Shown here: in pieces, positions 1-4,893 of the stretch
Numbering within the stretch: position 1 is the first letter of the stretch
Layout: each line of letters opens with the position of its first letter
DNA from: Candidatus Omnitrophota bacterium
Lineage (GTDB): Bacteria; Omnitrophota; Gorgyraeia; Gygaellales; Profunditerraquicolaceae
Assembly (NCBI GenBank): GCA_026387485.1
Contig: JAPLLQ010000079.1
Span: 1-5,074 of the forward strand
DNA: 5,074 nucleotides
Reading direction: 5' to 3'
Notes under the pieces: generated by a model
The model's database searches: none
Told to the model about the DNA's origin: nothing
Seen by the model: the letters and a program-made list of their open reading frames with translations, nothing else
Program-made: the position numbers and the translations under genes

Positions 1-26
1 AAAACCCTAAAAGGAATCTTTAGGGT
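1..26 (-). terminator. Intrinsic terminator hairpin of the c-di-GMP riboswitch (expression platform)
   Basis: On the minus strand an 8-bp perfect stem (ACCCTAAA at 26-19 with TTTAGGGT at 11-4) closes a 7-nt loop. It runs directly into U residues at the window edge, so the U-tract is only partly visible. It lies about 12 nt downstream of the c-di-GMP aptamer, the usual place for a transcription-terminating expression platform. The stem is AU-rich at its top, and the length of the U-tract cannot be judged here. Confidence 0.65.
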
Positions 27-37
27 ATATATCCTTT

Positions 38-118
38 TGGCAACCCCGCTATCCCTCACACCAGATCAGGACCGGAAGCTTTGCGCCCCAGCATTACTGC
101 TAGTTAGCCTTTATCACT
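38..118 (-). promoter_or_regulatory. Cyclic-di-GMP-I riboswitch aptamer (GEMM-I)
   Basis: This RNA aptamer binds the second messenger c-di-GMP and controls the gene downstream, which lies left of the window. Read on the minus strand, it matches the GEMM-I core in order: AAAGGC-U-AAC, a 6-bp stem capped by a GUAA (GNRA) tetraloop (97-94), GGGGCGCAAAGC, CCGGUCC, a variable tip, GGGAUAGCGGGGUUGCC. By comparison with the Vibrio cholerae Vc2 aptamer as I remember it, the three ligand-contacting bases are present: the G20 equivalent at position 108, the A47 equivalent (middle A of GCAAAGC) at 81 and the C92 equivalent at 40. Having G rather than A at the G20 position predicts c-di-GMP rather than cGAMP specificity. 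It lies about 100 nt downstream of a strong promoter and just upstream of a terminator hairpin. The family call is firm; the exact 5' edge is approximate. Confidence 0.93.
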
Positions 119-161
119 AGGTCAAAACACCAAATTGTCAATGATCCATCTTTGCTCACCA

Positions 162-189
162 TTGACACTGAGCTTAATCAGAGTGTCAA
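162..189. repeat. Inverted repeat in the riboswitch leader
   Basis: TTGACACT (162-169) and AGTGTCAA (182-189) form a perfect 8-bp inverted repeat around 12 bases. A second register inside it (CTGA 168-171 with TCAG 178-181, loop GCTTAA) can extend the stem if two bases bulge. It lies about 30 bases downstream of the predicted transcription start. It could be an operator palindrome or a leader RNA hairpin. There is no T-run after it on either strand, so it does not look like a terminator. Confidence 0.55.
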
Positions 190-223
190 AGTGGCGAAGT
201 GCAAAATGTCAAATTACACAGGA

Positions 224-252
224 AGTATAACATTTTTTTTGCCATTTGTCAA
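224..252 (-). promoter_or_regulatory. Sigma-70 promoter driving the riboswitch leader
   Basis: On the minus strand there is a perfect -35 box TTGACA (252-247), a 17-bp spacer containing an A8 run, and a -10 box TATACT (229-224) preceded by TGT. The TGn gives an extended -10. The expected transcription start is near 217, giving a leader of about 100 nt before the riboswitch aptamer. The promoter lies just after the end of the CHAT gene, so the downstream gene has its own promoter as well as possible read-through from the CHAT operon. No convincing terminator separates the two. Confidence 0.8.
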
Positions 253-304
253 GCTAGCCCAATTTAAGGGTTATCCAGGCTTAAAATCTCTTCTTTAACC
301 TCCT

Positions 305-378
305 GATAGCTTAAAGGGTCAATTATTCCGTAAATCTCCTGGATAGCTTAAAGGGTCAATTATTCCGTAAATCTCCTG
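305..378. repeat. Perfect 37-bp tandem duplication at the 3' end of the CHAT gene
   Basis: Bases 305-341 and 342-378 are identical, with a period of 37. Because 37 is not a multiple of 3, the second copy is read in another frame and brings in an early TGA at 321-319. Removing one copy restores an open frame that runs to TAA at 266-264. Matching CAGGAG sequences flank the ancestral unit on the coding strand, which fits a replication slippage event. An assembly artefact is also possible. Confidence 0.95.
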
Positions 379-2481
379 GGCCAGGCGCAGGTATTCCTTA
401 GCTTTATTCTTTTTCCCCAGCCGCTTATATAAGCTACCCAAATTACGATAGGCTTCAGCCAAATCTGTGCGGGACTTTATCTGGCTACTGACCTCGATTG
501 CCTGATTAAATGACTTCTCCGCTTGACTAAAATTATCCATATCAACATAAAGTTCTCCGATCATATTGTAATCAGAAGCTAAACTGGCCTTATTGGCTTG
601 GAATTCATCTATTTTTAAACCGGAAAGATAGCAATCCAGGGCCTTCTGATACTGCTTCTCAAATACATATAGCTCGCCAAGGTTAAAGTAATAGTCGCTT
701 AATTCATTTTTTAGTTTAAGCTTCTCAAAGGCCAAGCGGCTCTTACGGTAAAACTCAGCTGCCGCAGCATAATCATTCTTATTGGCAAAAACCAGGCCTA
801 TATCAAAATAATCGCAAGCCAGATTATAGCGGTGGTCATAAAGATACTGCCTCTGACGGTTAATCTCCGAACTCTTAGTCAATAACTCTAAAGCCAAGGC
901 ATAATTCTGCTTGTCTATATTCCAAACTGCCAGCTTGCGCATGGCTATTGCTTCATTCAATTTATCGTTATTTTTACGGGCTAGCTCAATCGCCTTATTA
1001 TAGAAATCCAAAGCCTTCTGGTATTCGGCGTCTAAATGATATAACCAGCCGATTTGAATATAAGCAAAGGTAATGTGTTTTTTGTCCTGCCTTTTCTCGG
1101 CCAGGAGCGCATAATCAAAATAGGTTTTAAGGGCACTCTCTTTGTCTCCCAGCCTGTAGTAGGCATCGGCTAGAAGCGGATAGATACCTAAGAAAAGCCG
1201 GTCCTGGGTAATAATCCGATTTCCCAAGGCAACGGTTTGCTGATTATTCCCTTTATTAAATAACTTTTGCGACTTGGCAAACAAAAAATAGGTGCTCGGA
1301 TTTATACTCGGGAGCCAAATATACAGGCATATGCATATTGTAACTAGCGCCAATAATGCCAAAGAAAAACCGATAATCCTTTTGTTTATCCTAGGCTTAC
1401 CCCGGGATAGCTTGACTTTGGGTTTAAATAGAATATAGGACGGGTCACCGTAAAGTAAATAATTCGCCCAGTGCATGCTTATTATGCCGTATTCTTTAAC
1501 TAACCTGAGCCTCGCTAAACGCATACTCTCGCCTACGGACCTGCCTAAAATTAAATAGTGATAGAATTCTTTAGCAAAACTAAGGCTGGCGGAATCCTCT
1601 ATCCTGCGGATTGAGCCGATATAATGGCGCACTCCGGAAAACAAAAATGCCGCGGCCAGAGAATAATTTTTCTTCTGATAATCTGCGTCAACTATCGCTT
1701 TGTTGCTTTTGGCAGAGTGGCAGGCATTGGAAAAAATCAAAGCCGGTAAAGATACGGTCTGGCCCATACTTAAAATATCCTGCACCGTAAATTTTCCGTC
1801 GCTTAAAACCCAACCGCTATTTTTTTGGTTGGCAGGCTCATATTCGCAGTGGCCGGCAAAATGGACAATATCATAATCGCAGAGATTTTTCTTCAGGTAA
1901 AGCCTGTCTATATTTGTCGATTTAAAATCAATGCGCACGCTTTTGCTTCGGTGATCAAACTGGTTTTTGATATTTAGTCCCTCTAAATACGCGGCTTTTA
2001 AGTCATTGGTGGGATTAGCCAAAATCAGCATTTTGGATATATGCGAGGGGCTACGGTATTTTAAATCCGGGCCTTGGGCTTTAGTTTTAACTAACCTGCC
2101 TAAGCTAAAACGTAAACCAAGAAAATTTGTCCCATCATAAAGAAGCTCCCAGGGTATATTAATTAACTCTTCATCTATAGAAAGGATCAAAGAAAGACTA
2201 AGGCTGGATTTTAATTTCTCTTTTACCGGCCGGGTTAATAAGTGATCCCAGAGCGCTTGAGCTGTTTTCTGTAAACTTTTAACTGCATGGGCATCTTGAA
2301 AATTAGCCTTATTTAATATCTGGGTTACTTCCTGGCATAACCTTTCAATCTCCCTAAAATCAACTTTTTGCTGGCTGTAGTGTTTTAAGGTTGAAGTAGC
2401 CTCTGCCTGTTCAAAGAGGCTCATCTTAAGCAGATCAGGCTGACGGATTACTTCTAAGACTAGAATACTATCCTCTGGCAT
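319..2481 (-). CDS. CHAT-domain protease with transmembrane helix and TPR array
   Basis: Predicted caspase-like (clan CD) cysteine protease fused to a TPR sensor array. Residues about 90-352 form a CHAT domain, with the hallmark WELLYD at 111-116. The catalytic His is H211 in HFAGH and the nucleophile is C254 in SNACHS; the domain closes with YGDPSYILF. A basic stretch (about 353-368) leads into one transmembrane helix (about 369-390). By the positive-inside rule the CHAT domain is cytoplasmic and the TPRs lie outside the cytoplasm. About seven TPRs with a roughly 40-residue period cover 433-707. Residues 1-90 are unassigned. The ATG at 2481 lies 6 bases after the zinc-finger gene's stop. Only a distant AGAGG precedes it, so translational coupling is likely. 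A 37-bp duplication alters the tail after residue 713 (PGDLRNN), just beyond the last TPR, so the fold should be intact. The substrate is unknown; the neighbouring putative anti-sigma protein is the obvious candidate. Confidence 0.9.
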   Translation of the reverse strand: MPEDSILVLEVIRQPDLLKMSLFEQAEATSTLKHYSQQKVDFREIERLCQEVTQILNKANFQDAHAVKSLQKTAQALWDHLLTRPVKEKLKSSLSLSLILSIDEELINIPWELLYDGTNFLGLRFSLGRLVKTKAQGPDLKYRSPSHISKMLILANPTNDLKAAYLEGLNIKNQFDHRSKSVRIDFKSTNIDRLYLKKNLCDYDIVHFAGHCEYEPANQKNSGWVLSDGKFTVQDILSMGQTVSLPALIFSNACHSAKSNKAIVDADYQKKNYSLAAAFLFSGVRHYIGSIRRIEDSASLSFAKEFYHYLILGRSVGESMRLARLRLVKEYGIISMHWANYLLYGDPSYILFKPKVKLSRGKPRINKRIIGFSLALLALVTICICLYIWLPSINPSTYFLFAKSQKLFNKGNNQQTVALGNRIITQDRLFLGIYPLLADAYYRLGDKESALKTYFDYALLAEKRQDKKHITFAYIQIGWLYHLDAEYQKALDFYNKAIELARKNNDKLNEAIAMRKLAVWNIDKQNYALALELLTKSSEINRQRQYLYDHRYNLACDYFDIGLVFANKNDYAAAAEFYRKSRLAFEKLKLKNELSDYYFNLGELYVFEKQYQKALDCYLSGLKIDEFQANKASLASDYNMIGELYVDMDNFSQAEKSFNQAIEVSSQIKSRTDLAEAYRNLGSLYKRLGKKNKAKEYLRLAQEIYGIIDPLSYPGDLRNN

Positions 2482-2487
2482 AGTTTA

Positions 2488-3192
2488 TTAAACTTTTACC
2501 TCTAATATTACTAAAGCCAGTGTTTCATTGCCGCTATTTATCTGGAGTTGGTATCTCCCTAGATGCAGGTGTTCAAAAGTTACTACACCCGAATCAACTA
2601 GATAAGACTCTAATTCCAAACCATCTTTAATCAGGGTTACCCTTAGCTCCTTAAGCAGGCTTGCTTTAATTTTTTCTTTTATCCGGATAATGGCGTTAAA
2701 GTATTCTCCTGCTTTATTCTCAATGCGCACCTCGACACTGATATCTTTAAAATCTTTTAATATCGTTACTTCGTCTTTAAAATCCCGGATATTCCGAGCC
2801 CGTAAAACCGGGGCCGGGACCAACTCCTGGCCAACGAGTATATCTCCGCTAACATTGATTATCTCAAGTGTTTTTTCTCTCAGCCTTAAAAATATCTCAA
2901 GCGCGCTAAATTTATCCCTAAGCTTTAATCTCTCCCTTACCCGGCTCAATAACTCTTCGGGGAGCGCTATAATTTCCGGATCTATTGTCCCTAAGTTAAG
3001 GGCTAAAGCTTCGGCACAGCTATTGCAATGCAACAGATGGACCTTGACTTTCTCGCTTTGATCAGGCGAAAGCCTTCCCTCTAAAAAACAAGCAAGAAAC
3101 TCCTCATCAGGATGCCAGTCTTCTATTTGCCGATGGGAGCGCTTCCAGTTCCGGTAAACTTTTTTAATCAAGCCTTCCAAGTTTTCACTCAT
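2488..3192 (-). CDS. Soluble zinc-finger (zf-HC2-like) putative anti-sigma factor
   Basis: This 234-residue protein lies between the sigma factor and CHAT genes. Residues 27-63 resemble the zf-HC2 / anti-sigma zinc domain. H27 sits where the first Cys usually is, followed by FLEGRLSPDQSEKVK and then H52-x3-C56-x2-C59. Such domains typically bind and block ECF sigma factors. After a charged helical linker (about 77-112), residues 113-234 look beta-rich. The stretch with KDG, VDSGVVTFEHL and LGRYQLQI recalls carboxypeptidase-regulatory-like or Ig-like beta sandwiches. There is no signal peptide or transmembrane segment, unlike many ZAS anti-sigma factors, so the protein should be cytosolic and within reach of the cytoplasmic CHAT domain. 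The start is supported by AGGAGAGG 9 bases upstream. The anti-sigma role is inferred from the domain and context; the C-terminal function is unknown. Confidence 0.82.
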   Translation of the reverse strand: MSENLEGLIKKVYRNWKRSHRQIEDWHPDEEFLACFLEGRLSPDQSEKVKVHLLHCNSCAEALALNLGTIDPEIIALPEELLSRVRERLKLRDKFSALEIFLRLREKTLEIINVSGDILVGQELVPAPVLRARNIRDFKDEVTILKDFKDISVEVRIENKAGEYFNAIIRIKEKIKASLLKELRVTLIKDGLELESYLVDSGVVTFEHLHLGRYQLQINSGNETLALVILEVKV

Positions 3193-3201
3193 CTTATTAG
3201 T

Positions 3202-3209
3202 CCTCTCCT
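3202..3209 (-). promoter_or_regulatory. Ribosome binding site of the zinc-finger gene
   Basis: AGGAGAGG on the minus strand lies 9 bases before the ATG at 3192. It is strong by comparison with the sigma and CHAT genes on either side, which lack well-placed sites. This would favour more zinc-finger protein than sigma factor, as expected for an inhibitor, but that is inference. Confidence 0.75.
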
Positions 3210-3243
3210 AATATAATAGACGTAACGCCATGAGAAATCTAAC

Positions 3244-3837
3244 TTAAAAACCCTTACTCTTAAAGCAATCCCTTAGTTTATCCATAAGCCGAGACTTCTG
3301 CATATCTATCGCGCCCCGGGAGATCTTCCAAGCCTTCCTTAATGTTTCTAACCTCACCCCCTGGTTGATATTTAACTCTAGAAGGTATTTTTCATCGTTA
3401 TCCAATACTTCAATGCAATCCTTAAGGCTCTTAAGTTTTTCTTCCTGATTAATCAGCTCCGGAACCGATATCGAGCCATCCGTAAGTATATCTTTAAGGC
3501 TTGAGCCCTCTTCATACTCGGCATCAATAGAGATAGTCGGTTTAATCCGGCGCAGGTAATCTAATGTAAAGTTAATAGTAACCTGCCTTAGCCAGCTAGC
3601 CAGAGTACAGCCATTTAAAGCCTTATAACTTCTTAGCTTCTTATAATCATTCTCTATCAATGAAGAAAATAATTCCTGGAATATATCTTGGATATGGTTT
3701 GCGGAAGAGGAAAAACCTTTTGAGCCTAAAACCCGGTGGATATAGCTATAGATAAGGCGGGAATAACGCGTTAAGAATTCATCCCATGAAGAGCTGTCCC
3801 CTTTGACACATCTTTGGACGAACTCCAGGTCATCCAT
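3244..3837 (-). CDS. ECF-type RNA polymerase sigma factor (sigma-70 family)
   Basis: The 197 residues have the two-domain ECF layout. Sigma2 spans about 5-98: FVQRCVKGDSSSWDEFL, a region 2.2-like helix with IQDIFQELFSSLI, and ASWLRQVTINFTLDYLRR for -10 recognition and melting. A linker with acidic and polar residues covers about 100-135. Sigma4 spans about 135-192 with a helix-turn-helix around RLETLRKAWKISRGAIDMQKSRL. The sigma4 motif diverges from the usual EIA..lgis.GTVKSRL, so this is not a standard well-studied ECF group. It should direct RNA polymerase to a dedicated regulon, with the downstream zinc-finger protein as likely inhibitor. The ATG at 3837 is preceded by an in-frame TAA nine bases upstream, so it cannot start earlier. 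No Shine-Dalgarno is visible. An extended -10 element just upstream may give a nearly leaderless mRNA. Confidence 0.88.
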   Translation of the reverse strand: MDDLEFVQRCVKGDSSSWDEFLTRYSRLIYSYIHRVLGSKGFSSSANHIQDIFQELFSSLIENDYKKLRSYKALNGCTLASWLRQVTINFTLDYLRRIKPTISIDAEYEEGSSLKDILTDGSISVPELINQEEKLKSLKDCIEVLDNDEKYLLELNINQGVRLETLRKAWKISRGAIDMQKSRLMDKLRDCFKSKGF

Positions 3838-3846
3838 AGCAGATTA

Positions 3847-3855
3847 ATTATATCA
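3847..3855 (-). promoter_or_regulatory. Extended -10 promoter element before the sigma gene
   Basis: The minus strand reads TGATATAAT, an exact extended -10 (TGnTATAAT), ending 9 bases before the sigma ATG. The -35 position at 17 bp holds TAGATT, a weak match to TTGACA. The predicted start would fall within a few bases of the ATG, giving a leaderless or near-leaderless transcript and explaining the missing ribosome binding site. No GGAAC-type ECF autoregulatory -35 was seen. An AT-rich chance match is possible. Confidence 0.4.
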
Positions 3856-3867
3856 CTACAGCTTTGC

Positions 3868-4077
3868 CTAATCTACTATTTTCCCTTCAACATCTATAAT
3901 ATTGTCGCGCTTTTTGGTAGCTGAGGCAATCCGGCGCTTAAAAAGGAAGGAATTAAACAAAAACAGCAGAATAAGGATGGCTTCGCTAGCCAACCAAAAA
4001 AGCGGCTTGAAAAATATCCAGCCGAAGAATAAATTAAATACGATTAAAAAAGGTAAAAAACACCCGCTTAATAACAA
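3868..4077 (-). CDS. Small two-helix membrane protein of unknown function
   Basis: I do not recognise this 69-residue protein. It begins at TTG (4077), chosen because AGGAGGAG (4090-4083) sits at ideal spacing upstream. Residues about 5-22 and 26-45 are strongly hydrophobic and rich in Phe and Leu, separated by a short K24-P25 turn. They are followed by the basic stretch KRRIASATKKR and a short acidic tail. The positive-inside rule predicts a hairpin with both ends in the cytoplasm. The LLSGC near the start resembles a lipobox, but there is no n-region before it, so lipidation is unlikely. It lies 26 bases after the thioesterase and 30 bases before the sigma gene. It could belong to the sigma cassette or be an unrelated operon member. 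Confidence 0.65.
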   Translation of the reverse strand: MLLSGCFLPFLIVFNLFFGWIFFKPLFWLASEAILILLFLFNSFLFKRRIASATKKRDNIIDVEGKIVD

Positions 4078-4082
4078 AATAG

Positions 4083-4090
4083 CTCCTCCT
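4083..4090 (-). promoter_or_regulatory. Shine-Dalgarno that fixes the TTG start of the small membrane protein
   Basis: AGGAGGAG on the minus strand, with the core AGGAGG ending 7 bases before TTG at 4077. No ATG or GTG start lies at comparable spacing, so this site is the main evidence that the small gene is real and begins with TTG. Confidence 0.75.
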
Positions 4091-4103
4091 CTTTTTTTAA
4101 AAT

Positions 4104-4487
4104 TTAGGAAATTTTACTGCGGACCTCATCAGGGATTGCCTGAGGCTTAAGATTCTTATCTACGCAGACTAAAACTGTCTTAGCATTAGTGAGCAGCTGA
4201 TTATTCTGGTTATAAATCTCATTCTCAAAGATTATCTTCACTCCCGAGATCTCGCTGACCCTGGTCTTTATGGTCAGCGTGTCCCCGTAGACAGCCGGAG
4301 CCTTATAATCAATCTCTTGGCGGGCAACCACAAACATCGTCCCTTTTTCAGCCAGTTCTTTAATTGAGAAACCTCTCTCGCTAAAAAATTCCGTGCGCGC
4401 CTCTTCCAGAAAATTCAGGTAGTTGGCATAATAAACTACTCCCCCGCAATCAGTATGGTGGTAATAGATTTTTATTTGAGTAGCCAT
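4104..4487 (-). CDS. Acyl-CoA thioesterase, YbgC/FadM-like hotdog fold (4HBT)
   Basis: This 127-residue protein has the normal length for a single hotdog domain of the 4-hydroxybenzoyl-CoA thioesterase superfamily, which hydrolyses acyl-CoA thioesters. The signature is at residues 8-31: YYHHTDCGGVVYYANY followed by LNFLEEARTEFF. D13 is at the catalytic Asp position, and the glycines begin the central helix segment. The rest fits the family's strands (RQEIDYKAPAVYGDTL, then the final VLVCVD strand). It should be cytosolic and oligomeric. The ATG lies one base after the response regulator's stop codon (TAAGATG), with no good Shine-Dalgarno, so translation is probably coupled. There are no tol-pal genes beside it, so the name ybgC is not used, and the substrate is unknown. 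A link to the sigma cassette is not evident. Confidence 0.9.
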   Translation of the reverse strand: MATQIKIYYHHTDCGGVVYYANYLNFLEEARTEFFSERGFSIKELAEKGTMFVVARQEIDYKAPAVYGDTLTIKTRVSEISGVKIIFENEIYNQNNQLLTNAKTVLVCVDKNLKPQAIPDEVRSKIS

Positions 4488-4488
4488 C

Positions 4489-4878
4489 TTATTTTTTGGT
4501 ACTTTGTTTTACCGCCATATCCAAAGCTGTTTTTAAAAGTTCCTGGGTATCCGAATACACGCTTAACTTAGCCACAAAAGCATTGATCCCTAATTTTTCA
4601 GCATCCTGCATCGCCGTAGGATTGGGATATGCTGTAAACATAATTACCGCTAGCTTCTTATTTACCTTGCGTATCTCCCTTAAAAGATCCACCCCATCCA
4701 TATCCGGAAGCATATAATCTAAAATAGCGATATCCGGCTTATCCTCCTTCAATACCTCTAGCGCTTCCTTGGCATTCTTGGCAATAAATAATGCATACCC
4801 CCAGCTTTCAATCCGGGTTCCGATAACCTTGAGGATATCCGCTTCGTCATCGACAAATAAAACTTTTATTTTCTCCAT
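4489..4878 (-). CDS. Single-domain response regulator (receiver domain only)
   Basis: The 129 residues form one complete CheY-like receiver and nothing else. The acidic pocket is D10/D11 in LFVDDE, the phosphoacceptor is D54 in AILDYMLPDMDG, the switch Thr is T82 in MFTAY, and the conserved Lys is K104 in FVAKLS. The Pro that usually follows this Lys is replaced by Leu (K104-L105), and the beta5-alpha5 segment (SVYSDTQEL) is slightly longer than usual. With no DNA-binding or enzymatic output domain, it must act through a partner, for example in a phosphorelay or by binding a kinase or motor component. The start is supported by AAGGAGAG about 8 bases upstream. It follows another receiver gene by 13 bases, and a cognate kinase may lie further right, outside the window. 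Confidence 0.93.
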   Translation of the reverse strand: MEKIKVLFVDDEADILKVIGTRIESWGYALFIAKNAKEALEVLKEDKPDIAILDYMLPDMDGVDLLREIRKVNKKLAVIMFTAYPNPTAMQDAEKLGINAFVAKLSVYSDTQELLKTALDMAVKQSTKK

Positions 4879-4885
4879 GATAATA

Positions 4886-4893
4886 CTCTCCTT
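4886..4893 (-). promoter_or_regulatory. Ribosome binding site overlapping the upstream stop codon
   Basis: AAGGAGAG on the minus strand overlaps the TAA stop (4894-4892) of the preceding receiver gene and lies 7 bases before the ATG at 4878. This arrangement indicates an operon with likely coupled translation of the two response regulator genes. Confidence 0.75.

Larger units (their letters stand above)
120..252 (-). repeat. Cluster of TTGACA hexamers in promoter and leader
   Basis: The minus strand carries TTGACA at 252-247 (the -35 box), 212-207, 189-184 and 141-136, plus a partial TTGACC at 125-120. One copy is in the opposite orientation at 162-167. Spacing is irregular (start-to-start 40, 23 and 48 bases). 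Only the first copy has a good -10 box at the right distance. The rest fall within the transcribed leader and may be operator half-sites or chance; the function is unknown. Confidence 0.5.

Noticed and set aside
110..141. Second promoter using TTGACA at 141-136 with TGATAA as -10
   Set aside because: The spacer would be 19 bp and transcription would begin inside the aptamer, removing the bases needed for ligand binding.
100..162. 20-codon minus-strand ORF in the riboswitch leader (begins MVSKDGSL)
   Set aside because: It has no Shine-Dalgarno at good spacing and ends inside the 5' strand of the aptamer, where translation would disrupt folding. It is probably chance.
233..265. Terminator for the CHAT operon, or plus-strand terminator using the T8 run at 233-240
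   Set aside because: No stable GC-rich stem precedes the T8 run on the plus strand. On the minus strand after the CHAT gene only a 3-bp CCC/GGG pairing is visible and no U-tract follows. The A8 run is better explained as promoter spacer.
2690..3061. Plus-strand open frame of 123 codons
   Set aside because: It lies fully opposite the well-supported zinc-finger gene, has low-complexity Ser/Leu-rich content and no recognisable motif; it is a shadow frame.
319..3837. Type III-E CRISPR (Craspase) locus
   Set aside because: The CHAT-sigma association is reminiscent, but there is no repeat-spacer array, no gRAMP/Cas7-11 gene and no Csx30-like gene in the window. The CHAT is membrane-anchored with its TPRs after it, not before it.
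4060..4077. Lipoprotein signal (LLSGC) in the small membrane protein
   Set aside because: The Cys is at residue 6 with no charged n-region or hydrophobic h-region before it, so signal peptidase II processing is not plausible from this start.
3902..4150. Plus-strand open frame of 82 codons
   Set aside because: It is antisense to the small membrane protein gene and the end of the thioesterase gene, and basic and low-complexity in composition. No family is recognisable.
4496..4717. Plus-strand open frame of 73 codons
   Set aside because: It is antisense to the complete response regulator gene, whose receiver motifs are unambiguous.
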